Below, piece by piece: positions 1-5,555 of a DNA stretch of 6,477 nt; position 1 is the first letter of the stretch, and every line of letters begins with the position of its first letter. The stretch is from positions 1-6,477 of the forward strand of contig JAZTXB010000091.1 of the NCBI GenBank assembly GCA_045636225.1, read 5' to 3'. The position numbers and the translations under genes were made by a program. The notes below the pieces were generated by a model, which saw only the letters and a list, made by a program, of their open reading frames with translations, had not been told where the DNA came from and did not search any database. The stretch comes from UMGS1613 sp045636225. Its GTDB lineage: Bacteria > Bacillota_I > Bacilli_A > RF39 > UBA660.

Positions 1-2
1 CT

Positions 3-1319
3 GAAAGAATTGCTAGAACTGTAGAAGATAACTTTTGGATAGCTGGTGAAAGTGGACCATGTGGACCTGATACTGAGATATTCTATTTTAGAAGTACTGA
101 TGAAATACCAAATGAATTTGATCCTGAAGATGATAGATGGGTTGAAATTTGGAATAATGTATTTATGCAATTTAATAAAGATAAAGATGGTAATATAACT
201 GAATTACCAAGTAAGAATGTTGATACAGGTATGGGTGTTGAAAGAACTACTGCAATATTAGAAGGTGTTAATGATAATTATGAATCTTCTGTATGGAAAG
301 ATATAATTAAAGTAATAGAAAATATTTCAAACAAAACTTACTATGGAAATGAGAAAAGTATGAGAATTATAGCTGATCATATCAGAACTGCTGTATTTAT
401 TTCTGCAGATAAATCTGGCATCAAACCTTCTAATACAGACCAAGGGTATATACTTAGAAGATTAATAAGAAGAGCTATTAGACACGCTAAAAATTTAAAT
501 ATAGATATAAATAGTAATTGGGAAGAATTAATCGCAATTGCTATAATGGATAAATATAAAAACTATTATCTTGAAATAGAAGAAAATAGAAATATAGTGC
601 TTGAAGTTCTTAAAAATGAAAAAATTAAATTCAATAGAACTCTTGAAAAAGGTTTAAGAGAATTTGAGAAAATAACTAATAATTTAACTAATAATATTCT
701 TGATAAAGATTTAGCTTTTAAACTATATGATACTTATGGTTTTCCTATTGAACTTACAGAAGAACTTGCTAAAGAAAAAAACATAAAAGTAGATATAGAT
801 GGATTTAAAGAAAAATTTAAAGCACATCAAGAATTATCTAGAGCAGGGTCTACTGCTAAATTTAAAGGCGGACTTGCTGGTAATGGTGAGATAGAAACAA
901 AATATCATACAGCTACACATTTACTTAATGCTGCTTTAAAAGTTATTGTTGGTCCTGACGTTCATCAAAAAGGTAGTAATATAACAGTAGATAGAATGCG
1001 TTTCGATTTTTCTTGTGATCATAAACTATCTGATGAAGAAAAATTAAAAGTAGAAGAATTAGTTAATGCATGGATTAGACAAGGACTTGATGTAACTAGT
1101 ACTGAAATGAGTAAAGAAGAAGCTATAAATAGTGGAGCTGAATGCATGTTTATTGAAAAATATCCTGATATTGTAACTGTATATAGTATCGGTGAAGTTT
1201 CTAAAGAATTATGTGGTGGACCTCATGTTAAAAATACTAGTGAAATAGGTGAGTTTAAAATAACTAAAGAAGAAGCTAGTAGTGCAGGGGTAAGAAGAAT
1301 AAAAGCTATAATAAAATAA
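3..1319 (+). CDS. alaS: Alanine--tRNA ligase, short form, 5'-truncated by window edge
   Basis: Cytoplasmic class II synthetase that charges tRNA-Ala. The frame is open from base 3, so 438 residues are visible and the start lies outside the window. The ATG at 165 is internal. Numbering from base 3, the motif 2 region GPCGPDTEIFYF is at residues 18-29 and motif 3-like DQGYILRRLIRRAIRH is near 147-162. An editing (SAD) domain follows, with all four zinc ligands: HTATH (His302, His306) and CGGPH (Cys404, His408). Two parts of canonical AlaRS are missing. Only about 25 residues separate the end of the catalytic/tRNA-binding part from HTATH, so the beta-barrel subdomain before the editing core is absent. 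The protein also stops right after AGVRRIKAIIK, so the DHHA1/C-Ala domain is absent. CGGPH replaces the usual CGGTH. From memory, similar short forms occur in Patescibacteria and some reduced Firmicutes. The reading frame shows no sign of decay, so this looks like a functional short enzyme. Confidence 0.95.
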   Translation, partial: ERIARTVEDNFWIAGESGPCGPDTEIFYFRSTDEIPNEFDPEDDRWVEIWNNVFMQFNKDKDGNITELPSKNVDTGMGVERTTAILEGVNDNYESSVWKDIIKVIENISNKTYYGNEKSMRIIADHIRTAVFISADKSGIKPSNTDQGYILRRLIRRAIRHAKNLNIDINSNWEELIAIAIMDKYKNYYLEIEENRNIVLEVLKNEKIKFNRTLEKGLREFEKITNNLTNNILDKDLAFKLYDTYGFPIELTEELAKEKNIKVDIDGFKEKFKAHQELSRAGSTAKFKGGLAGNGEIETKYHTATHLLNAALKVIVGPDVHQKGSNITVDRMRFDFSCDHKLSDEEKLKVEELVNAWIRQGLDVTSTEMSKEEAINSGAECMFIEKYPDIVTVYSIGEVSKELCGGPHVKNTSEIGEFKITKEEASSAGVRRIKAIIK

Positions 1320-1346
1320 AAAGCAAGAGATTGCTTTTTATTTTCT
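1313..1346 (+). terminator. Intrinsic terminator of alaS
   Basis: A perfect 14-bp stem (1313-1326 with 1331-1344) has a GAGA loop at 1327-1330. Its right arm forms the T-rich tail. The left arm contains the alaS stop codon (1317-1319), so the terminator is embedded in the gene's end. Confidence 0.85.
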
Positions 1347-1372
1347 ATTCATCTAATATAAAAATATTATTG

Positions 1373-1401
1373 TTGCAAAATAAGATGAAGTATGTTAGAA
1401 T
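1373..1401 (+). promoter_or_regulatory. Sigma-A type promoter of the prepilin gene
   Basis: A -35 box TTGCAA (1373-1378), a 17-bp spacer and a -10 box TAGAAT (1396-1401) are present, with an extended -10 TG at 1393-1394. Transcription should start near 1408, inside a (TA)6 run at 1403-1414. The ribosome binding site AGGAGTG (1419-1425) lies 5 nt before the ATG at 1431. Confidence 0.75.
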
Positions 1402-1402
1402 G

Positions 1403-1414
1403 TATATATATATA
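1403..1414 (+). repeat. (TA)6 dinucleotide tract in the prepilin leader
   Basis: Six TA units lie between the -10 box and the ribosome binding site of the prepilin gene, across the expected transcription start. Such a run could be chance in DNA this AT-rich, or it could be slippage-prone. Confidence 0.6.
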
Positions 1415-1430
1415 ATATAGGAGTGATAGA

Positions 1431-3011
1431 ATGAAGAAAGGTTTTACTTTAATCGAACTATTAGCAGTAATAGTAATACTAGCAATCATAGCACTTATCG
1501 CAACACCAATAGTAATAAATATAATAAAAGATGCGAAAGAATCTAGTAATTTAAGGAGTGCAGATTTTTATTTAGATGCAGTAGAGTATACTATTGCTGA
1601 TGCAACGCTAAATAAAGGTGGAATAAAAAATGGAACATATCAGATAACTACAGATGGAAATATATGCAAAATAGCTTTGGATAGTAATGGAGCATGTCCT
1701 AAAACAGGTAATGAAAGTAATACATTAGAAGTGGAAGTAAATGGAGAAGTACCAACTGGTGGATATATAAAAATAGAAAATGGAAAAATAAAAGATATAT
1801 CAATAAACTTAAATAATAGAGTAGTAATCAAAGATGAAAAAGGCGAATTAAAATATGAGGAAGAAAGTAATGTAAGTGATTTACTTGCAATGTCTTTTTA
1901 TTTATATACAGTATTAAATAAAAGCAGTTTAACAAATGGCACATATCCGATAATGGAAGATGGAAATATATGCAAAATAGCTTTAGACAGTAATGGAACA
2001 TGCCCTAATACAGGTGAAGAAAGTAATATATTAGAAATAGAAATAAATGGTAAAAAGCCAACTGGTGGACATATAACAATAGAAAATGGAAAAATAAAAG
2101 ATATATCAATGGAATTAGACAATAAAATAATAACAAAAAATGACAAAGGTGAATTGATTTATCAATTAGAAAATCCTATTTGTACATTAGTAGAAAATGG
2201 CGATATAGGTCCCGAAGGAATAAGTGATGGAGATAAATATCAATGTAAAGTAAAAGATAATATGGAAACAGGATTTGAAGATGGATATTATTTTTATGTA
2301 GTATCGCAAGAAGAAAATGGAACAACAAATCTTATAATGGAAAGAAACATTTATTATGATAGTACAAATGATGTAGGTGTAGTTGCAACATCAACAAAAA
2401 CTGGTACAGTAGCGTGGATATCAGATTCAACGTTTGGATGCGGAGAAGACGGAAGTTATTGCGCTTATTTTTCTAAAGGCCCAGTTACAGCAATGAATTA
2501 TTTATACAATGCAACAAAAGATTGGGATAATGTACCTAACATAATAATTAATTACGCAGACGAAAATATATATTATAATACATATAAAAAAGGAACAAAC
2601 GGATACGATGGAATAGAAACACTAAATAATATAACAAAAATAATGGATCAAAGTGGTAAGGAAACTGCTAGTTATAGTGATTTAAAAGCAAGACTACCAA
2701 AGTATGACGAGGTGCATGGAGAAGGAAAATGTTTAACTTATGAAGAAAATGGAAAAAAAGGTGGAAGTTGTCCTCTATACCTTGTAAATTATTTAAATAA
2801 AAGTGATAATGTAACAGGTGAAGGATTACAAAATATAAGTGGAATATTTGGATATTGGACGCTTTCTTCTGTTTCAGGTTCTTCTCAAAATGCGTGGCAT
2901 GTGAATGCTGGTGGGCAAATGAGTTATGGTTCTGGTAGCGTGCTAAACGGTACTGGGGTTAGCGGTAATAGAAACAATGGAGTACGTCCAGTTATTAATT
3001 TAAAACTTTAA
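1431..3011 (+). CDS. Type IV prepilin-like protein with C-type-lectin-like C-terminus
   Basis: Predicted surface protein of 526 residues. The N-terminus MKKG/FTLIELLAVIVILAII is a class III (prepilin peptidase) signal: cleavage after Gly4, Phe at +1, Glu at +5, then a hydrophobic helix to about residue 31. Residues 46-145 and 156-247 are two copies of one module, each carrying NICKIALDSNG.CP with two cysteines. Residues about 250-526 resemble the DUF6273-like/C-type-lectin domains found on gut Firmicutes surface proteins. They contain KARLPKYDE near 419-427, GYWTLSS at 474-480, NAWHVNAGG at 487-495 and a terminal GVRPVINL. At 526 residues the protein is far longer than a typical 130-200-residue pilin, so it may be a minor or tip pilin. 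All ten cysteines fall in five close pairs (79/89, 181/191, 251/272, 337/344, 434/447), suggesting disulfides. The gene has its own promoter and terminator. The ligand is unknown. The prepilin call is strong, the lectin-like fold moderate. Confidence 0.88.
   Translation: MKKGFTLIELLAVIVILAIIALIATPIVINIIKDAKESSNLRSADFYLDAVEYTIADATLNKGGIKNGTYQITTDGNICKIALDSNGACPKTGNESNTLEVEVNGEVPTGGYIKIENGKIKDISINLNNRVVIKDEKGELKYEEESNVSDLLAMSFYLYTVLNKSSLTNGTYPIMEDGNICKIALDSNGTCPNTGEESNILEIEINGKKPTGGHITIENGKIKDISMELDNKIITKNDKGELIYQLENPICTLVENGDIGPEGISDGDKYQCKVKDNMETGFEDGYYFYVVSQEENGTTNLIMERNIYYDSTNDVGVVATSTKTGTVAWISDSTFGCGEDGSYCAYFSKGPVTAMNYLYNATKDWDNVPNIIINYADENIYYNTYKKGTNGYDGIETLNNITKIMDQSGKETASYSDLKARLPKYDEVHGEGKCLTYEENGKKGGSCPLYLVNYLNKSDNVTGEGLQNISGIFGYWTLSSVSGSSQNAWHVNAGGQMSYGSGSVLNGTGVSGNRNNGVRPVINLKL
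1629..1865 (+). repeat. Intragenic module, copy 1
   Basis: First copy of a direct repeat in the prepilin gene (residues 67-145). It lies 306 bp (102 codons) before copy 2. By hand alignment 54 of 79 residues are identical (about 68%), and the DNA is clearly similar, including a shared stretch beginning at 1653. Similarity extends weakly upstream to FYL at residue 46, with an 8-residue length difference in that part. Confidence 0.9.
1935..2171 (+). repeat. Intragenic module, copy 2
   Basis: Second copy of the module (residues 169-247), in frame with copy 1. The CX9C pair (Cys181, Cys191), PTGG and IENGKIKDIS are kept. Differences are scattered conservative changes, as expected after an older duplication followed by divergence. 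Confidence 0.9.
2853..2993 (+). other. Compositionally distinct, possibly hypervariable 3' end of the prepilin gene
   Basis: These 47 codons (residues 475-521) have 64 G/C of 141 bases (45%), against under about 30% elsewhere in the gene. Gly codons here are six GGT, two GGG and one GGA, whereas GGA dominates upstream. Many codons end in T or C (TCT, GGT, AGC, ACT, GTT), which is what adenine-targeted change of AAT/AAC codons would leave. The segment encodes the end of the lectin-like domain, the position of variable regions in proteins diversified by retroelements. No template repeat or reverse transcriptase is in the window, so this remains a hypothesis. Confidence 0.45.
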
Positions 3012-3132
3012 ATTGCTTAAATATAATAACTATAAAAAACATAAAATAAAAAAGTATTGGCAATTAGTAATGATGTATATGTAGATATGTTTTATTAAAC
3101 TTGTCAAAAATTATTTAATAAAATAACAAAAT

Positions 3133-3172
3133 AAAAATAAGGTAAGCTTTTGCGGACTTGCTTTATTTTTTA
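3133..3172 (+). terminator. Intrinsic terminator downstream of the prepilin gene
   Basis: A 14-bp stem (3133-3146 with 3157-3170, including two G-T wobbles) closes a 10-base loop CTTTTGCGGA, with a T-rich right arm. The left arm is A-rich, so it could also work on the other strand. It lies 121 bases after the prepilin stop, unlike the stop-overlapping terminators of alaS and queH. Confidence 0.75.
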
Positions 3173-3294
3173 CTTTCTTAAACCAACAATCTATTTTAAT
3201 ACATTAAAATCTATAAAGATTAATACAAATAGATACATAAAAAAATAAAGTATGTTTAAATATTTGATTTTTTAATTCTTTTTATTATTTAAAA

Positions 3295-3323
3295 TTGAAT
3301 TTATTTATTATATATGATATACT
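3295..3323 (+). promoter_or_regulatory. Promoter of the thioredoxin-ttcA-queH operon
   Basis: A -35 box TTGAAT (3295-3300), a 17-bp spacer and a -10 box TATACT (3318-3323) are present, with the extended -10 dinucleotide TG at 3315-3316. The expected start of transcription is near 3330, giving a leader of about 25 bases. Confidence 0.75.
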
Positions 3324-3340
3324 TTTAATGTATCATGTAA

Positions 3341-3347
3341 AAAGGAG
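3341..3347 (+). promoter_or_regulatory. Ribosome binding site that sets the thioredoxin-fold start
   Basis: AAAGGAG lies 8 nt before the ATG at 3356 but only 2 nt before the in-frame TTG at 3350. The spacing favours the ATG. Confidence 0.8.
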
Positions 3348-3355
3348 AATTGATT

Positions 3356-4063
3356 ATGAAAAAAGAAACAATAGTTATTATAACATTACCAATATTATGT
3401 GCAATTGCGGCTATATTAGCTTATATAAAATTAATAAATACAGATGTAGATTCTACTAAATTTATTAATGAATACGAGGCATTAAATGAAAAAGAAGGAT
3501 ATATTAAACTTGATATAGCAGAAGATAATCCAATTGAATATGCTGATTATGATAAATTATTAGAAATAATAAAAAATGGTACTGGAATCATTTATTTAGG
3601 ATTTCCAGAATGTCCATGGTGCAGAAATGCATTACCTGTATTATTTGATGCTGCAAAAGAAAATGAAGTAGAAACAATTTATTATATGAATATATTAAAC
3701 GAAAGAGATTCATATGTTGTTGAGGATGGAGAACTTGTATTCGCAACAGATAAAGAGGGAAATGAAAAAAACGGTACTGAAGGATATTTTGATTTATTAG
3801 ATGCACTTGAAGACCATTTAAGTGATTATGTGGTAGTATATGAAGATGAAGAATACGATGTTGGTGAAAAAAGAATATATGCTCCAAGTGTAATATTTGT
3901 TCGTGATGGTAAAGTTCTTGGAATTCATGTTTCTACAGTAGAAAGTCAAGAAAACCCAAAAGAACCATTAACTGATAAGCAATATGAAGAGTTATATGGA
4001 ATATACGAAGATTATATTTTAGAAGTAAAAAGTGGAACTTGTTCAATTGGTACATCTTGTTAA
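3356..4063 (+). CDS. Membrane-anchored thioredoxin-fold thiol oxidoreductase
   Basis: 235 residues from the ATG at 3356. A longer reading from TTG at 3350 would add two residues but has poor ribosome-binding spacing. After MKKE, residues about 5-26 form one hydrophobic segment. Two lysines precede it and there is no lipobox, so the likely topology is N-in with the domain outside the membrane. The catalytic motif CPWC (residues 86-89) follows a beta strand (GIIYLGFPE), and YAPS (175-178) supplies the likely cis-proline before the strand VIFVRDGKVLG. The overall pattern resembles PedC/BrcD-type bacteriocin-accessory thioredoxins. I see no bacteriocin gene nearby, so I leave the family general. 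The protein ends in CSIGTSC (Cys229, Cys235), a second possible redox pair. It is first in an operon with ttcA, 9 bases apart. The upstream cysteine-paired prepilin is a plausible client (inference). Confidence 0.85.
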   Translation: MKKETIVIITLPILCAIAAILAYIKLINTDVDSTKFINEYEALNEKEGYIKLDIAEDNPIEYADYDKLLEIIKNGTGIIYLGFPECPWCRNALPVLFDAAKENEVETIYYMNILNERDSYVVEDGELVFATDKEGNEKNGTEGYFDLLDALEDHLSDYVVVYEDEEYDVGEKRIYAPSVIFVRDGKVLGIHVSTVESQENPKEPLTDKQYEELYGIYEDYILEVKSGTCSIGTSC

Positions 4064-4072
4064 GAGGAATAC

Positions 4073-4897
4073 ATGGAATTAAAAGATATTGAAAGAAGTA
4101 TTATAACGACCTATAGAAAAAAAATATGGGTCCCTTTTATTAAGGGAATAAATGATTATAAGTTAATAAATGAAAATGATAAGATTGCAGTATGTATTAG
4201 TGGTGGTAAGGATTCATTCTTAATGGCTAAATGTATGCAAGAAATAAAAAAACATGGAAAAATTAATTTTGAATTAGAATTTATAGTTATGGATCCTGGG
4301 TATAATAAAGAAAACTTAGAATTAATTAAAGAAAATGCCAATAAATTAGAAATCCCTATTAATATATTTGAAAGCAATATATTTAATACAGTAGATGAAA
4401 TAAGTAAAGAAAGTCCTTGTTATTTGTGTGCTAGAATGAGAAGGGGAAATTTATATGCTAAAGCTAAAGAATTAGGTTGTAATAAAATAGCTTTAGGACA
4501 CCATTTTGATGATGTTATTGAAACAATATTATTAAGCATTATATATGGTGGTGAAATGAAAACTATGATGCCTAAGCTTCATAGTACTAATTTTGAAGGA
4601 ATGGAGCTTATAAGGCCTTTATATTATGTTAAAGAACAATATATAATAAATTGGGCAAAAAATGCAGAATTAAGATTTTTAAATTGTGCTTGTAAGTTTA
4701 CAGAAAAAAGTGAAATAGAAAATAATTCTAAAAGAAAAGAAATTAAAGAGTTAGTTAATCATTTCAGAAAGATTAATCCATATATAGAAACAAATATATT
4801 TAAAAGTAGTAAAAATGTTAACATCGATGCTTTAATTGAATTAAAAAGAGGCGATGGAACTAGATATAATTTTTTAGATAGGTATGATGAAAAATGA
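4073..4897 (+). CDS. ttcA: TtcA-like tRNA thiolation enzyme (PP-loop ATPase)
   Basis: 274 residues, predicted cytoplasmic. The family adenylates a tRNA base and replaces its oxygen with sulfur. In TtcA the product is 2-thiocytidine at position 32, made with an iron-sulfur cluster. The PP-loop SGGKDS is at residues 43-48, followed by CYLCARMRRG (Cys116, Cys119), the family's first cysteine pair with its Arg-rich follow-on, and by GHHFDD (142-147). The third conserved cysteine region reads LNCACKF (Cys205, Cys207), a CXC instead of the CXXC I recall in E. coli TtcA. There are no flanking zinc fingers of the Ncs6/TtuA type. The start is supported by AGAGGA (4063-4068), 4 nt before the ATG. The stop TGA overlaps the queH start (ATGA), so the two are probably translationally coupled. 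The family is firm, but the exact base modified is less sure, since model Bacilli lack TtcA. Confidence 0.85.
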   Translation: MELKDIERSIITTYRKKIWVPFIKGINDYKLINENDKIAVCISGGKDSFLMAKCMQEIKKHGKINFELEFIVMDPGYNKENLELIKENANKLEIPINIFESNIFNTVDEISKESPCYLCARMRRGNLYAKAKELGCNKIALGHHFDDVIETILLSIIYGGEMKTMMPKLHSTNFEGMELIRPLYYVKEQYIINWAKNAELRFLNCACKFTEKSEIENNSKRKEIKELVNHFRKINPYIETNIFKSSKNVNIDALIELKRGDGTRYNFLDRYDEK

Positions 4898-5511
4898 ATT
4901 TTCAAAGAATGCTAGAAGATGAAATAAAGTTAATTAAAGATAAAAATATTAAGCCTAAATTACTTTTACATGCATGTTGCGGCCCATGTAGTTCATATGT
5001 AGTTGAATATTTAAGTAAGTATTTTGATATAACTATATATTATTACAATCCTAATACATATCCTGAAGAAGAATTTGATAGAAGATTAGATGAACTTAAT
5101 AAATTTATTAAAAGTTTTAATAATAGTATTAAAGTAATAAACGAAGATTATAATCCATTAGAATTTTATAGTAGTATTAAGGGTTTAGAACATTTAGGAG
5201 AAAAAAGTAGAAGATGCTATAATTGTTATAAACTTAGAATGAATAAAGCTGCTATATTTGCTAAAGAAAACAGGTATGATTATTTTACAACTACTTTGTC
5301 TATTAGCCCATATAAGAATGCAGAATGGATTAATGAGATAGGTAAAAATATTGAAAACAATATAGGTATTAAATATTTATATTCAGATTTTAAAAAGAAA
5401 AACGGATATAAAAGGTCTTTAGAATTATCAAAAGAATATAAATTATATAGACAAGAGTATTGTGGATGTGTATATTCTAAGCAAGAAAGAGAAACTATGA
5501 TAAAATCATAG
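4894..5511 (+). CDS. queH: Epoxyqueuosine reductase QueH
   Basis: 205 residues, the usual length. QueH (formerly DUF208) performs the last step of queuosine synthesis, reducing epoxyqueuosine to queuosine at the wobble position 34 of tRNAs with GUN anticodons. It is the non-orthologous alternative to cobalamin-dependent QueG. Family marks are HACCGPC (residues 26-32), YYNPNTYPEEEFDRR (50-64), RCYNCY (107-112), FTTTLSISPYK (131-141) and YRQEYCGC (185-192). The paired cysteines are those expected to hold the iron-sulfur cluster and additional iron. The start overlaps the ttcA stop (ATGA). The only Shine-Dalgarno-like bases (AGG at 4880-4882) are 11 nt away, so translation probably relies on coupling. 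The other queuosine or salvage genes (for example tgt, queA) are not in the window. Confidence 0.95.
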   Translation: MNFQRMLEDEIKLIKDKNIKPKLLLHACCGPCSSYVVEYLSKYFDITIYYYNPNTYPEEEFDRRLDELNKFIKSFNNSIKVINEDYNPLEFYSSIKGLEHLGEKSRRCYNCYKLRMNKAAIFAKENRYDYFTTTLSISPYKNAEWINEIGKNIENNIGIKYLYSDFKKKNGYKRSLELSKEYKLYRQEYCGCVYSKQERETMIKS

Positions 5512-5520
5512 TTTTTTATT
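5492..5520 (+). terminator. Intrinsic terminator of the thioredoxin-ttcA-queH operon
   Basis: A 9-bp stem AAACTATGA/TCATAGTTT (5492-5500 with 5506-5514) has a TAAAA loop and is followed by TTTATT. The queH stop codon (5509-5511) is in the right arm. The T-tract also overlaps the -35 position of the next promoter. Confidence 0.8.
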
Positions 5521-5531
5521 GAATAAAAATA

Positions 5532-5540
5532 TGTTATAAT
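5532..5540 (+). promoter_or_regulatory. Extended -10 promoter of tcdA
   Basis: TGTTATAAT is a consensus -10 (TATAAT at 5535-5540) with the TGn extension. No good -35 lies 16-18 bases upstream: that place falls in the T-run of the queH terminator. TTGAAT at 5519-5524 is only 10 bases away, too close. The predicted start of transcription is about 5546-5548, only about 9 bases before the ATG. Confidence 0.65.
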
Positions 5541-5546
5541 ATTAAT

Positions 5547-5552
5547 GGTGAT
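5547..5552 (+). promoter_or_regulatory. Ribosome binding site of tcdA at the likely mRNA 5' end
   Basis: GGTGAT matches the 3' part of the AGGAGGTGAT consensus and sits 3 nt before the ATG (GGTG alone: 5 nt). It coincides with the predicted transcription start, so the leader would be barely longer than the binding site. Confidence 0.55.
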
Positions 5553-5555
5553 AGT

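Larger units (their letters stand above)
3012..3349. other. Intergenic region between prepilin and thioredoxin-fold genes
   Basis: This 338-base, very AT-rich stretch has no credible open reading frame. It contains the prepilin terminator (3133-3170), an 18-bp palindrome ATTTTAAT-AC-ATTAAAAT (3193-3210) of unknown role, and the promoter and ribosome binding site of the next operon. The 121 bases between the prepilin stop and its terminator hold no recognisable gene, gene remnant or copy of the prepilin 3' end. Confidence 0.7.

Noticed and set aside
165..167. ATG at 165 as the start of the alaS reading frame
   Set aside because: The frame is open to the left edge, and residues before it contain the AlaRS motif 2 region GPCGPDTEIFYF.
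1640..2146. Two minus-strand open frames inside the prepilin gene
   Set aside because: They mirror each other because they are shadows of the duplicated module. They have no ribosome binding site and lie inside a strong + strand gene.
3101..3124. Promoter TTGTCA plus an AT-rich -10 upstream of the prepilin terminator, making a small RNA
   Set aside because: No -10 hexamer at acceptable spacing: TAACAA at 17 bp is poor and TAAAAT is only 12 bp away.
3323..3342. Imperfect hairpin TTTTAATG/CATGTAAAA at the operon transcription start as an operator
   Set aside because: It has a short 5+3 bp stem with a bulge, all in AT-rich sequence, and there is no independent support.
3012..3349. Template repeat or gene remnant for retroelement diversification
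   Set aside because: I compared this region with the prepilin 3' end and found no similar stretch. It is only AT-rich non-coding DNA.
3350..3355. TTG at 3350 as start of the thioredoxin-fold gene
   Set aside because: Only 2 nt from the AAAGGAG site. The ATG at 3356 has normal spacing of 8 nt.
3588..3887. Minus-strand open frame inside the thioredoxin-fold gene
   Set aside because: It is His/Leu-rich low-complexity translation antisense to a well-supported gene, with no start context.
5519..5524. TTGAAT as the -35 box of tcdA
   Set aside because: It is only 10 bases from the -10 box, too close for sigma-A promoter geometry.
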